A DNA stretch of 64,000 nt from Sulfobacillus acidophilus DSM 10332 (GTDB taxonomy: Bacteria; Bacillota; Sulfobacillia; Sulfobacillales; Sulfobacillaceae): the NCBI GenBank assembly GCA_000237975.1, contig CP003179.1, positions 496,001-560,000 of the forward strand, given 5' to 3'. Below, piece after piece: positions 1 through 8,465 of the stretch (position 1 is the first letter of the stretch; the number at the start of each line of letters is the position of its first letter). The notes below the pieces were generated by a model that was given only the letters and a program-made list of their open reading frames with translations, was not told the DNA's origin and did not search any database. The position numbers and the translations under genes were made by a program.

Positions 1-538
1 TGTCGAATGTGTGGCGTGCAAAACCCGAGTGTGGCGGTATACGAGATGACGACGGTCGCCGTGATGGCGTGCACGTCGGCTATGTCGTGTGTGTCTAGAT
101 AAGCCAGGAAATGCTGCAAATCCTTGTGGTATGCGGTCAGCGTCCCGGAGCTCAGACCAAACGCCTTTTTTTCCGCGATGTAAGCCTGCATGGTCTGCCC
201 CACCGCTCCCCATAGGTCGTAAAACTTCTGCCCCCGTCGAAATTTAATCATCCCTGTTTCGAGAAACTCGGTGAGGACGTTGGTGCAGTAGATGATGTCC
301 TGCTCCCACCGGTCGAGGTTCTCAAACTTGCGGGAGCCGATCAGGTGGTAAATGAACGCCTCCCCGCACATCGCCGAATAATTGACGTCCCCCCGGTCGT
401 TCATAAAGGTCCCGAGTCGTTGCCATGCGGACCGATATTGGCTCATGCGGGACTGCGGGACTCCGAATAGCCCAGCTTTTGTAAATAACGTAACACGGCC
501 GCCGTGACGGCGGCCAATGTCTGGGACTGCTCTGCCAT
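1..538 (-). pseudogene. Tyrosine recombinase, N-terminal part, frameshifted, truncated by window edge
   Basis: Translation from the ATG at 538 (good GAGGAGGT ribosome site upstream) gives a start beginning MAEQSQTLAAV, then stops after 31 residues. After removing one copy of an 8-bp tandem duplication at 446-461, the frame continues open to position 1. It then encodes a SAM-like core-binding domain, including the stretch LTAYHKDLQHFLAYLD. The restored N-terminus aligns by eye with the recombinases at 2745 and 20027 (LGY..., YR..W..L, ..G..Y). The catalytic domain lies outside the window. As it stands the gene cannot make a full protein unless the duplication reverts. Confidence 0.65.
446..461. 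repeat. Perfect 8-bp tandem duplication that frameshifts the recombinase gene
   Basis: TGCGGGAC occurs twice in a row (446-453 and 454-461). Deleting one unit restores the reading frame from the start at 538 to the window edge. The duplication is therefore the sole visible lesion in this partial gene. Confidence 0.8.
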
Positions 539-677
539 AGGATGACCTCCTCGAGGATTGTGGCTTGATTGCCTCCATCACTATAGGGGTCAGATAATGT
601 GAAGTAAATGGACATGGATGCTCCGCATGGCGGGGCGATTCCCCGTCAAACTTTACATTATCGCGCGCTTTCCATAA

Positions 678-709
678 CCCTTTTAATGCAAAGCTTTGCA
701 TTAAAAGGG
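678..709. repeat. 32-bp perfect palindrome, end of RIT-A
   Basis: The half-site CCCTTTTAATGCAAAG is followed directly by its exact reverse complement. The centre AGCT and arms fit TWATGYNNAGCTNNRCATWA, shared with palindromes at 2887-2912, 16681-16710 and 20173-20202. The palindrome directly abuts the truncated istA reading frame. Confidence 0.85.
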
Positions 710-1466
710 CAATGTGGAGGCGAATATCGGCTACTTGCGCCGCCATGTGATGGTGCCCCCGCCGATTTTACAGAGTTGGGACGGGGCGAATGACGCCGCC
801 TTAGCGCAGGCCCCCACACTCTGGACACGGCCGCACTACAAAAAGGGATTGCCCATTGCCGAGCTTTTTGAAACGGATCGGAAAGCCTTACGGGCCTTAC
901 CGACGAAACCGTTTCACCCCGTGCGCTATCTACGGGTCCAGACAGACGGATACGGGAAGTTTCGCTTGGATGCCCATCACTGGTATTCTTCCGGACCGGA
1001 GTGGGCGCGACAAGAGTTGGTGGTGGCAATCGGCGCGTTCACCGGGGTGCCCTACACACCCGATGGCACGCCGATTACCCGTCATGATCGACAATACGGC
1101 GAGACTCGGACCGACACCATCGACCCCCGTACCACCCTGCACCGATTATCACGGAGTCCCGGGGCTTTCCGCAATAGTCCTCTGCGCGGAAACTTACCGG
1201 AGCCCTTGGTGACCACATTGGATACCTATGCTCGCCAAGACCTCAAAGGCTGCCTTCAGGCACTGGCTGACGTGACGGAACGTTACGGATTCGATTTGGC
1301 GATTCAAGCGCTGGAGAACGCCGTGCAACACCACCAAATTGCTTACCCCGATATTCTTGTGCGCGCCGCCCGAATGGCGGAGTGGCCCTATCCCGAAGCG
1401 CAGACGGTGGACTTGAAGACCTATAACGTCTTGATCCCTTCCCGTGAAATGGAGGTGTCCCCTTGA
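708..1466 (+). pseudogene. istA: IS21-family transposase IstA, C-terminal half
   Basis: The open frame begins directly at the palindrome and encodes the region after the DDE core of IstA. It starts G-N-V-E-A-N-I-G-Y-L-R-R, matching the conserved motif just downstream of the catalytic domain. The C-terminal domain with its many Trp and Pro residues follows. The integrase catalytic part and DNA-binding N-terminus are missing, which fits insertion of the recombinase element into istA. The 3' end overlaps the istB start by 4 nt, the normal IS21 arrangement. Confidence 0.8.
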
Positions 1467-2212
1467 TCACCCCCCAAGAGCGCGCCGCTCGGCGCGCCGA
1501 CATTGCGCAGTGTTGCCGTCAGTTGGTATTGACACAAACCGCGGTCCAGCTGTGCGAAAAGGCCACCCCTCGTCAAGAAGAATTTCTGCTCCAAGTTCTG
1601 CGCGCGGAACTGGTCCAACGAGACCACAATCGCCGGGCGCGCTTGCTGGCCCGAGCAGGGTTTCCGGCCTACAAAACTCTCGAGGGCTTTGACCGGCAGG
1701 GCGTCCAGCTTCCCCGGACGCTGTCATGGGCGGATCTCGAGCAGGGCGATTTTATTCGCGACCATCGGAACCTGGTCCTCTATGGACCCGTCGGGACCGG
1801 GAAAACCCATTGCGGGGTCGCGTTAGGGTATGCCGCTTGCGAACGCGGGTTGACGGTGCGCTTTTTTACCGTCACCGACTTGGTGATGCGGCTAAGTGAG
1901 GCGAAACGGGCCGGAACTGTCGAACGCCTACTCCAGGATATCCAGCGGGCCGATTTGTTAATTTTAGACGAATGGGGCTATGTCCCGCTCGACCACGACG
2001 GCGCCCAACTGCTCTTTCGGGTCATTGCCAACTCGTACGAAACCCGCAGTCTGATTATCACCACTAACTTGGAGTTTTCCAAATGGGGGAGCGTCTTTAC
2101 CGATGAGCAAATGACGGCGGCCATGATTGATCGCTTGGCCCACCATGGGCATTTGGTGGTGTTTGAGGGAGAAAGTTATCGCATGAAACATGCCCTCATG
2201 AAAGAACGGTGA
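1463..2212 (+). CDS. istB: IS21-family helper ATPase IstB
   Basis: This 249-residue AAA+ ATPase assists IstA in target capture during IS21 transposition. It starts at a TTG preceded by GGAGGTG. Walker A is GPVGTGKTH near residue 110 and Walker B is LLILDEWGYVPL near residue 165. ITTNLEFSKW corresponds to the sensor region. Length and motifs are those of a complete IstB, so this copy looks intact. Its partner istA is truncated, so the element is probably not autonomous. Confidence 0.9.
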   Translation: MITPQERAARRADIAQCCRQLVLTQTAVQLCEKATPRQEEFLLQVLRAELVQRDHNRRARLLARAGFPAYKTLEGFDRQGVQLPRTLSWADLEQGDFIRDHRNLVLYGPVGTGKTHCGVALGYAACERGLTVRFFTVTDLVMRLSEAKRAGTVERLLQDIQRADLLILDEWGYVPLDHDGAQLLFRVIANSYETRSLIITTNLEFSKWGSVFTDEQMTAAMIDRLAHHGHLVVFEGESYRMKHALMKER

Positions 2213-2289
2213 CGAGAGGCCGTCACTCCGGGAACGGATGATGGTGGATTCGGATCCCGGTCGCATGCCACGACTCTCGTGGTCCGAAA

Positions 2290-2318
2290 ATTCCCCACCC
2301 TGGGTGGGGAATTTTTTT
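2290..2318 (+). terminator. Rho-independent terminator after istB
   Basis: An 11-bp GC-rich inverted repeat (2290-2300 with 2302-2312) is followed by a run of seven T. It lies about 80 bp after the istB stop and inside the IS21 right end. Confidence 0.75.
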
Positions 2319-2355
2319 GCTGATAGTGCCCAATTCTTCTTGACGAAATACAGAG

Positions 2356-2745
2356 GGAATAACCGCGGCGCTGACACTCCGTCTGAAACGCCGTAAGGAT
2401 GTCCCGAAAGGACTCGGAGACGTCGCCGGCTGGCGGATACGAATGCCGCCGCACAATCGTGCCGTGGAGCTGCATATCACTTAAGACGGCCAGAAATCGC
2501 AGTTGCCATCGATACTTGCGTGGGATCGGCTGCGGCTCCTCTGGCCAGGCAAACCCATTCCGCGCGGCGAAGAACTGCCGGCCAAACGCGTCGGAGTAGT
2601 ACCCCACGCCTTCCGCTTCGGCATAGCGTAGCAGCCGGTTGTAATACCGGCGGTAGGACACGATGGATTGGGGCGCATAGTGTAGTCGTTGCAATTCGGC
2701 CAACACGCGGTCGATCAATGTGGAAATCGGGATGGCTTCCGCCAT
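2356..2745 (-). pseudogene. Tyrosine recombinase, N-terminal fragment (RIT-B)
   Basis: From the ATG at 2745 (GGAGGCG ribosome site) about 130 codons encode a core-binding domain. It resembles the N-termini at 538 and 20027 (LHYAPQSIVSYRRYYNRLL, then a Y-rich segment and RFLAVLSDMQLHG). Coding similarity ends near 2356 where IS21 sequence begins, so the catalytic domain is lost. The open frame continues into IS DNA to 2176, but that tail is not native. Confidence 0.65.
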
Positions 2746-2886
2746 GAAAACGCCTCCTTAGAAGATGAATGAGCCGAACGGCTCGACTCCAGTGTGACCT
2801 GTTATGGGGAGGGATTCACGCACGAAGCCTGAATTGGTAGGTAGGAAAGCGGGTGACTTCACATAACTTGGAGCACTACATAATTT

Positions 2887-2912
2887 CCCTTATGTAGAGC
2901 TCTACATAAGGG
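2887..2912. repeat. 26-bp perfect palindrome, end of RIT-B
   Basis: CCCTTATGTAGAG is followed by its exact reverse complement. It fits the same AGCT-centred consensus as the other three palindromes and lies 142 bp upstream of the recombinase start at 2745. It abuts an istB frame at the Gly-Lys-Ser of the P-loop. Confidence 0.85.
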
Positions 2913-3414
2913 GAAGTCCCACCTCGCGATATCCTTGGGCCTCAAAGCCGTCGAAGCCGGATTCGGCGCGTACTTTGTCACCGCCGACCGCCTCTTACAG
3001 GATCTGGAGAAGGCGTATCATGAACATCGATTAGACCGGCGCATGCGGGTTTACCTCGCACCTAAGGTGCTGATCGTCGACGCATTGGGCTACCTGCCCT
3101 TATCGCGGGTAGCCGCGACGCTCTTCTTTCAACTCGTCTCCGCTCGCTACGAGCGGGGGAGTTTCATTCTGACCTCGAACAAGGGGTTTGCCGATTGGGG
3201 CGACGTCTGGGGGGATCCCGTCATCGCCACGGCCATTTTGGATCGATTGCTGCACCATTCCCATGTGGTGAACATCCGCGGGGACAGTTACCGACTGAAA
3301 GACAAGAAACGGGCTGGCGTGTGGACTGCGCCAGCCATCCCCGCATCCCCGGGAGATTCCGCCGGTGGGTCAAATTCGGTTGGCGCAAGTGGATCAAATT
3401 TAGATCGGCGTTGA
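2908..3414 (+). pseudogene. istB: IS21-family IstB, C-terminal part (second IS21 copy)
   Basis: The frame opens at the palindrome as K-G-K-S-H-L-A-I-S-L-G, the second half of Walker A. It continues through VLIVDALGYLPLS (Walker B) and LTSNKGFADWG to the C-terminus. Everything before the P-loop is missing. The 3' part (3363-3413) carries two related copies of a TCAAATT-containing repeat and the IS21 right end. The sequence differs clearly from the istB at 1463, so it is a different IS21. Confidence 0.75.
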
Positions 3415-3418
3415 CAAT

Positions 3419-3476
3419 GTCCAGTGTAACACTTGACGGCCTCCAAAATTGTCTAGTTTTTGGGGACCACTATAGA
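3419..3476. repeat. IS3-family terminal segment, copy of 4990-5047
   Basis: About 58 bp starting TGTCCAGTGTAACACTTGA is nearly identical, in the same orientation, to the segment directly upstream of the IS3 orfA at 4988. Here no orfA lies beside it. Instead an orfB fragment begins at 3482 in the opposite sense, so the copy marks a rearranged IS3 end. Confidence 0.6.
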
Positions 3477-3481
3477 TCGCT

Positions 3482-4196
3482 CTGAAGCATCGCATCGATG
3501 ACATTGACACCGATCGACCTTTTTACGGGTCCCGGCGGATGACGGCTCAGTTGAACCACGAGGGTTACGCCGTCAACCGCAAACGCGTGCAGCGCTACAT
3601 GCGGGAGATGGGGATTTGGGGACTCGCGCCGGGGCCCCAGACCAGCCCCCGACATCCACAGCACCCGGTGTATCCGTATTTATTGAAAGGCGTCACGCCG
3701 GCGTACCCCAATCATGTGTGGGGGATTGACGTGACCGATATCCGGCTGGTGCATGGTTGGCTATACCTGGTGGCCATTATGGATTGGTATTCACGGTTTG
3801 TCGTGGCGTGGGAACTCTCCGAAACCTTGGAACTGCCCTTTGTGCTCACGGCCGCGGAGCGGGCGTTGTCCATCGCCACCCCCACCATTTGGAATCACGA
3901 CCAAGGGAGTCATTTTACCAGCCCCCAATACACGGCCTTGTTGTTGGCCAAGGAGGTGCAAATCCGCAGGGACAGTCAAGGGCGGGCGTTGGCCAAGGTG
4001 TTTACGGAACGGCTGTGGCGCAGTGTGAAGTAAGTATGAAGAGGTGTATCTACACGATTACCGTTCCCCCCGGGAAGCCCGAACGGGCTTGAGCCGATCC
4101 TTGACGTTCTATAACTATCACCGGCTGCATCAATCCTTGGGCTACACGCCACCCGCGGCCCGGTATTCGCCCCTCCCGTCCCTCGACCGGGAGTGA
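3482..4196 (+). pseudogene. IS3-family transposase OrfB, C-terminal part, frameshifted
   Basis: The frame opens with LKHRIDDI and carries the HTH-like region (RMTAQLNHEGYAVNRKRVQRYM). The rve catalytic core follows, with WGIDVTDI, NHDQGSHF and FTERLWRSVK, so all three acidic positions are visible. A stop follows FTERLWRSVK because of a 4-bp tandem duplication (AAGT twice, about 4027-4034). Removing one unit restores YEEVYLHDY and the C-terminal YNYHRLHQSLGYTPP to the stop at 4196. The 5' half and orfA are missing. Confidence 0.8.
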
Positions 4197-4379
4197 TGTT
4201 TCCCGGGATTGAATCCCCCACAGACAGCCCTACGGGCTGGGCCTCCGGTTTGCCGACGGGCCGACAACGGCCCTCGCCAAACAGGAGGGTAATGGTTCCG
4301 ATGAAGACCCAAAGGAAGGAGGCCAGTCTCACACTTTGGGGGTCAAAAATCTGTCTTGACAATGGGGTCCACCTTAGGG
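4197..4379 (+). mobile_element. IS3 right end
   Basis: The untranslated end of the preceding IS3 closes with GTCCACCTTAG near 4379. The same segment follows another orfB remnant at 30190-30413, and its inverse begins at 31845. This end truncates the minus-strand orfB to the right. Confidence 0.6.
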
Positions 4380-4786
4380 TGCTGTGGATGCGGGGTGCTC
4401 GTATGCGGCCCTGGAGCAATCCCCCAAATCCCCATCTCGTGCATATAACGCTGGATGCGCTTGCGATTGACCGGGTGCCCTTCGCGTTGCAGCTGCGCGG
4501 TCATGCGCCGGGATCCGTAGAACGGGCGCTGGGTGTAGATTTCGTCGATGCGATGTTTGAGCGCCACTTCCTCGGGGGCCGGCCTGACGGGTCGGTAATA
4601 CAGACTCGTGCGATTCAGGCTCAGCAAGGCGGCCTGGGTCGTGAGCGGCAAGGCCTCCGGCCCCGTGTCGAGCCGCGCTCGACGTTCATCGCGCGAGAGG
4701 GTCGAGGCCAGATTTTTTTTTGAGCCACTCGAGCTGCGTCGTGAGCTTTCCGATTTCGGCATACCGCTCGGCGAGTTGCTGTTCAT
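4343..4786 (-). pseudogene. IS3-family OrfB, N-terminal part, truncated
   Basis: It encodes SRDERRARLDTG, LSLNRTSLYYRP, ALKHRIDEI and the HTH region up to HPQHPKVDP. It then runs into the IS3 end at about 4379, and the last 11 residues are read from that end. The catalytic core is missing. It is expressed from orfA by a probable -1 frameshift at the A9 run (see 4713-4721). Confidence 0.75.
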
Positions 4787-4988
4787 GGGCGTCGGCCTGC
4801 TGCTTGAGCGCCCGCGACTCCGTAAACCGGTGCGGAAAGTTGTCTAGCGCCTGGCGCTTCCAGCGATGCAATTGGCCGGGGTGAATCAGATACTCGGCGG
4901 CGATTTGCGTCACGGTCTTTTCTTCCTTGAGCATCTCGAGCACGACCTGCGCCTTGAATGTCGGAGTGTGATGTTTTTGCTTCGCCAT
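4686..4988 (-). CDS. IS3-family OrfA
   Basis: This 100-residue helix-turn-helix protein starts MAKQKHHTPTFKAQVVLEML. It contains an HTH_Tnp_1-type domain (TVTQIAAEYLIHPGQLHRWK) and a C-terminal leucine/Gln-rich coiled coil (EIGKLTTQLEWLKKK). An upstream in-frame ATG at 5021 exists but lies in the IS end, so 4988 is preferred. It appears intact although its orfB is truncated. Confidence 0.8.
   Translation of the reverse strand: MAKQKHHTPTFKAQVVLEMLKEEKTVTQIAAEYLIHPGQLHRWKRQALDNFPHRFTESRALKQQADAHEQQLAERYAEIGKLTTQLEWLKKKSGLDPLAR
4713..4721 (-). promoter_or_regulatory. A9 slippery run, probable programmed -1 frameshift
   Basis: On the minus strand nine A residues encode Lys-Lys-Lys near the end of orfA. 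Shifting by -1 there joins EWLKK directly to the orfB frame KKNLASTLSRDERRARL. Production of OrfAB by -1 slippage on A-rich runs is the rule in IS3 elements. Confidence 0.55.
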
Positions 4989-5027
4989 AACGTGTCCAGT
5001 GTAACACTTGAGGCCCTCCAAATTTGT

Positions 5028-5258
5028 CTAGTTTTCGGGGACCACTATAGAGTGAACTACAGAAATTTCTCTGTGAAGATGGTTGAACAAAACCTTTGTA
5101 CGTCGCCACGCCCGGAGGCGATACCCCTGACCACCATTCTTTATGGCGGCACGCTTATTCTGCTCACCCTTTTTGAACACCAGACCCTTGTTCCCTGTCT
5201 GGCCCATCCTGTGGAATCGGTCGCTCTCTATGACCTGTAGGTAGGCCTCGCTACCCAT
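5028..5258 (-). pseudogene. Small basic protein of unknown function, 3' end replaced by IS3
   Basis: The ATG at 5258 has GAGGAGGT close upstream and follows the response-regulator stop by 22 nt, so it could be the third gene of that operon. It begins MGSEAYLQVIESDRFHRMG. The last residues (SIVVPEN) are encoded by the IS3 end, so the native C-terminus is lost. I recognise no family. Confidence 0.35.
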
Positions 5259-5280
5259 CGACCTCCTCGGGGAAGTTCGG

Positions 5281-5907
5281 TCAAATCAACCCCCGTTGAT
5301 AGGCGATGACCACCGCTTCCACGCGATTTTTGGCTCCTAAGGTTTTAACGATGCGGTTGATATGGGCCTTCACGGTGTTTGCCGAATAGTTAAGGGCAAT
5401 GCCAATGTCCCGGTTGTTGAGCCCTTCGGCCGCCAAGGAGAGAATTTGAATGTCGACGGGATCCAGTGCGGCAGCCGGTTCCCGCTGGCCGTCTTCAAAC
5501 CAACGCACCACTTGGGCAGTGGCCCGGGGATCAAGCACGGCACCTCCCGCTACAATGCGCCGGATGCTCTCAACGAGCTCCGGCGCGGTAACGTCCTTGA
5601 TGATGTAGCCGCAGGCCCCGCTGGCCAGGGCTGAGCGAAGGAGCGCGTCATCGGTGTAACTGGTAAGTATAATACAGGCCGTGCGCAGTCCTGCGGACTT
5701 GACCATCTGACACAAGGCCGGACCTTGGATTCCGCTCATACGGATGTCTAACAAGGCCACATCGGGCTCGATGCGCTGGATGAGTTCCCACGCCTCGTTG
5801 CCGTTGGCTGCCTCTCCGACCACGCGAAAGTCGGGCGTCTCGGAGAGAACTTGGCGAATGCCGCGGCGGGTGAGTTCATGATCGTCTACCAACACGACGT
5901 CAATCAT
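5281..5907 (-). CDS. NarL/LuxR-type response regulator
   Basis: The protein has 208 residues. The receiver domain (1-120) shows DDHELTRRG at the N-terminus, the phosphorylation site in DVALLDIRMSG (Asp near 53), and Thr/Lys positions in IILTSYTD and IIKDV. The C-terminal LuxR helix-turn-helix (about 145-205) reads LSLAAEGLNNRDIGIALNYSANTVKAHI. It overlaps the kinase gene by 4 nt (ATGA), so the two are translationally coupled. Its targets are unknown. The divergent cox operon about 480 bp beyond the kinase is an attractive but untested candidate. Confidence 0.93.
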   Translation of the reverse strand: MIDVVLVDDHELTRRGIRQVLSETPDFRVVGEAANGNEAWELIQRIEPDVALLDIRMSGIQGPALCQMVKSAGLRTACIILTSYTDDALLRSALASGACGYIIKDVTAPELVESIRRIVAGGAVLDPRATAQVVRWFEDGQREPAAALDPVDIQILSLAAEGLNNRDIGIALNYSANTVKAHINRIVKTLGAKNRVEAVVIAYQRGLI

Positions 5908-7073
5908 GGCTGGATTCGGTTCGGTAGGGTGACCCGAACCGTTGTCCCCCCTTCATCATTCGTAAAAATGCGGAACGTGCCTCCGGCGCGCTGGGCCAAC
6001 GTAGCCATGGAGCGAACGCCATAGCTTAGTGAGGCCTTGACGCGGTGGGCAAAGTCGTCGGGGAGTCCTACACCGGCATCTTGTACTGCCACCAAGACTT
6101 CTTGCGACCGCACCGTCAGTGTCACCACGACGATGGGGCTCTGGCTGTGTTTGCGCACGTTATTCAAGGCTTCGTCAACAACGTTGCGGATGACAGGCCG
6201 GATTGCAGGCGAAACGTCTGCTTCGTTCCCATGCAGGAGGAACTTGGCTTCGATGCCGCTTTCCTTTTGAAATTGGTCAACCATCCGGGAGAGTTCTGCC
6301 GCCAATCCGGGCTCCGGGTTCAGTTCGGACAGGGAAAAGATGGCGTCTTTGACGGAGTGGAGCCCGTTTTCGGCCAACTCCTGCATCACCGTCAGCCGTT
6401 CCATTAATTCTGGGTACTCCTGGGGGAGGGCGCGACGGCACCGGTCGATTTCCATTTTGAGCAGAAACAAGGTTTGAGCAACGGAGGAGTGCAGCGACAT
6501 GCTGATGCGTTCCCGTTCCTTAAGCACCAGAAGCCAGGCCAGGCGATCCCGCGTTTGAGCACTGTCGATGGCAATCGCGGCTTGCGCGGCAAATGCCATC
6601 AAGAGATCCTGGTCCTTTTGGGTAAATGGCCGACCGCCCGGCACTTCCGCCAAAAACAAACTGCCGAGGAGGGTATTTCCCGACTTGAGGGGAACAGCCA
6701 GAAAGGGCCCCAATTTGGGATGGTCGGGCGGCTGCCGCGATGACATGGTGGGGTTGACCCGGTTCACCCGTACGGCCCGCCCCGTGTGGTAGGGTACCAT
6801 GAAAAGGCCGTGGCCGGACGGCAGCTGGCGGGCAGGGGGCACCCCGGACACTTTGAAATGGCGTAACTGCCGGGGGTTTTCCGGGTCCGCCACCACCAAG
6901 CCCCCCATGTGGACCCCAATCAGATCTCGGGCGCAATCTACAATAGTTTGTAGAAGCGTCTCTAGATCCACTTGCATCGCAATTTTTTGGTTAAGCATGA
7001 TTAAGGTTTCAAGTTCGCGAACCCGTCTGCTTAATTCTGAGGGTTCTTTCGGTAGCCGTTTGTGCACCGCCAT
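5904..7073 (-). CDS. GAF-domain sensor histidine kinase (NarX/DegS type)
   Basis: This cytoplasmic kinase has 389 residues and no membrane segments. A short coiled coil (SRRVRELETLIMLNQKIA) precedes a GAF domain at about 30-175. HisKA_3 carries the phospho-acceptor His in RERISMSLHSSVAQTLFLL. The HATPase domain has an N-box VVDEALNNVRKHS and a G1 box DAGVGLPDD. The GAF domain suggests sensing of a small ligand or redox state inside the cell. It is the first gene of the operon. Confidence 0.92.
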   Translation of the reverse strand: MAVHKRLPKEPSELSRRVRELETLIMLNQKIAMQVDLETLLQTIVDCARDLIGVHMGGLVVADPENPRQLRHFKVSGVPPARQLPSGHGLFMVPYHTGRAVRVNRVNPTMSSRQPPDHPKLGPFLAVPLKSGNTLLGSLFLAEVPGGRPFTQKDQDLLMAFAAQAAIAIDSAQTRDRLAWLLVLKERERISMSLHSSVAQTLFLLKMEIDRCRRALPQEYPELMERLTVMQELAENGLHSVKDAIFSLSELNPEPGLAAELSRMVDQFQKESGIEAKFLLHGNEADVSPAIRPVIRNVVDEALNNVRKHSQSPIVVVTLTVRSQEVLVAVQDAGVGLPDDFAHRVKASLSYGVRSMATLAQRAGGTFRIFTNDEGGTTVRVTLPNRIQP

Positions 7074-7115
7074 GAGCGTGTACCTTTCTAGACCATGCCG
7101 TACGTGCGTGCAGAA

Positions 7116-7124
7116 ATTATACCA
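7116..7124 (-). promoter_or_regulatory. Extended -10 promoter for the kinase-regulator operon
   Basis: On the minus strand TGGTATAAT (TGN plus TATAAT) lies about 45 bp upstream of the kinase start. There is no good -35, as is common with extended -10 elements. Confidence 0.5.
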
Positions 7125-7500
7125 TGATGGTTGTCACGCTTGTTTGGCAAAATACCTGAGTCACCCCAGTTTTTGGAATCCTTGCCCCACGCGGATTTCA
7201 GGGTCCGGACATCATGAGGCAGGGTTGGTGGGCGAGTTCGGGGCGGCAAGTGTTCGTGCCCGCATGGCGAGTTTCCGGCAAGACAGATGCGCCGGTGCGG
7301 TGTTCGCCAGACCGCCGCGCAACATCCGTCGCCTCCGCCCAGATGCCGAGCCCATCAGACGGACTGTCGGATGATTAAAGGCAGCACAAACACCGTAAGC
7401 CCCACAGATCTGTCTAGATGATTTAAAAAATACCATAATGGCAAGACTAATGTACCATTTTAGGTATTGCTTTCATCCTCTGATTCCTGCGAGAATATAC
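7125..7500. other. Intergenic region between the two-component genes and the cox operon
   Basis: No coding sequence is supported here; open frames are short or antisense shadows. The right part (7380-7500) is AT-rich and must contain the cox promoter. An AT-rich candidate -10 (GAGAATATAC near 7490-7499) lies just before the dyad at 7501, but no convincing -35 is visible. Confidence 0.4.
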
Positions 7501-7517
7501 GAAACCAGTCTGGTTTC
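7501..7517. promoter_or_regulatory. Dyad symmetric site upstream of coxM, candidate operator
   Basis: GAAACCAG-T-CTGGTTTC is a perfect 8+8 inverted repeat, 36 bp before the coxM ATG and directly after the probable -10 region. Position and symmetry suggest a regulator site near the transcription start. The binding protein is unknown. Confidence 0.5.
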
Positions 7518-7552
7518 TTCAAGCGGACCGGAAATTCAGGGGAGGCGAAAAC

Positions 7553-8440
7553 ATGTTTCCGAATGCCTTTTCCTATTACGCGCCCGAGACTCAAGACGAA
7601 GCGTTTGAGCTGTTAGGGCGATATGGATACGAGGGAAAGGTCCTTGCGGGCGGCCAGAGTTTGCTGCCGATGATGAAACTCAGGCTGGCGGCCCCGTCGG
7701 TGCTGATTGACATCAACCATCTGAAAGAGCTGGAGACAGTACAGGAAGCGGAAGACGCCCTGACTTTGGGGGCGCTAACCCGCCACGCCCAAATGGAGAT
7801 GAGGGTGTTCCCCCGTTATCCTCTGCTTCATGAGGCCGCCGGCCACATTGCCGACCCTTTGGTGCGAAACCGGGGCACGATGTCAGGGTCGCTGGCTCAT
7901 GCGGACCCCGCCGCCGATTGGGGTGCGGCGCTTTTGGCCATGAACGCCCGAGTTCGGATCCAAAGCCACGGCAAGAGCCGTGAGGTGCCGCTTCGGGAAT
8001 TTTTTGTTGATACCTTCACTACCGTGGTGGAGCCGGAGGAATTGGTCACTGCGGTTATCATCCCGGCGCCTCCGTCCCAAGATTTTGTCGCCGCTCGTTA
8101 TTTGAAACTGGAGCGCAAGGTCGGCGACTTTGCGGTGGTGGCGGTCGCGGTGACGGTTTCCATCAACCCTCAGGGCACCATCACCCATGCCGGCATCGGG
8201 CTTGCCGCAGTGGGGGTCACGCCGCTTGCAGCAACGCGCGCCGAATCCCTGCTTACGGGGCGGAGCCTGACTCCCGAGATCATTCGCGAAGCGGCGCAAA
8301 TTGCGTCGGAAGAGGCCGATCCGGTCAGCGATCGGCGCGGCAGCGAAGCCTACAAGCGGGCCATGGTGCGCGTGTTCGTGGAGCGTGGCTTGTCCGCGGT
8401 GTATTCGGATTGGCGGCGGGCCGTCGGGACTTCCGCCTGA
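7553..8440 (+). CDS. coxM: Aerobic CO dehydrogenase, FAD-binding medium subunit CoxM
   Basis: The 295-residue subunit passes electrons from the iron-sulfur subunit via FAD to the respiratory chain. The N-terminal FAD_binding_5 domain carries [14 protein letters not shown] near residue 32. The second FAD loop is [16 protein letters not shown] near 108. The C-terminal CO_deh_flav_C domain runs from about 180. The start ATG has GGGGAGGCG upstream. It is the first gene of an M-S-L order operon, the usual order for CO dehydrogenase. Confidence 0.95.
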   Translation: MFPNAFSYYAPETQDEAFELLGRYGYEGKVLAGGQSLLPMMKLRLAAPSVLIDINHLKELETVQEAEDALTLGALTRHAQMEMRVFPRYPLLHEAAGHIADPLVRNRGTMSGSLAHADPAADWGAALLAMNARVRIQSHGKSREVPLREFFVDTFTTVVEPEELVTAVIIPAPPSQDFVAARYLKLERKVGDFAVVAVAVTVSINPQGTITHAGIGLAAVGVTPLAATRAESLLTGRSLTPEIIREAAQIASEEADPVSDRRGSEAYKRAMVRVFVERGLSAVYSDWRRAVGTSA

Positions 8441-8465
8441 AAATGCAGTGAAGGAGGCAGATTCC

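Larger units (their letters stand above)
1..709 (-). mobile_element. RIT-A: end of a tyrosine-recombinase (RIT-like) element, runs off the left edge
   Basis: This is the upstream end of an element whose first recombinase starts at 538 on the minus strand. Its outer boundary is taken as the 32-bp perfect palindrome at 678-709, next to which a truncated istA gene begins. The motif ATAATGTGAAGT at 594-605 recurs at 20088-20099 in the same position of the complete element at 16681-20202. The distance from palindrome to recombinase start (140 bp) also matches that element (146 bp). Membership of the recombinase-in-trio class is inferred from this similarity, because only part of the first recombinase lies in the window. 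Confidence 0.6.
708..2355 (+). mobile_element. IS21-family element, left part removed by RIT-A
   Basis: It comprises the istA 3' half, complete istB, terminator and a right end near 2355. At that point recombinase coding sequence (minus strand) begins abruptly. The exact end and target duplication could not be set, because the left end is outside the window. It sits inside the recombinase gene of RIT-B. Confidence 0.6.

Noticed and set aside
2176-2355. Native C-terminal extension of the recombinase at 2745
   Set aside because: The last 60 codons lie in the IS21 end and terminator, so they are read-through.
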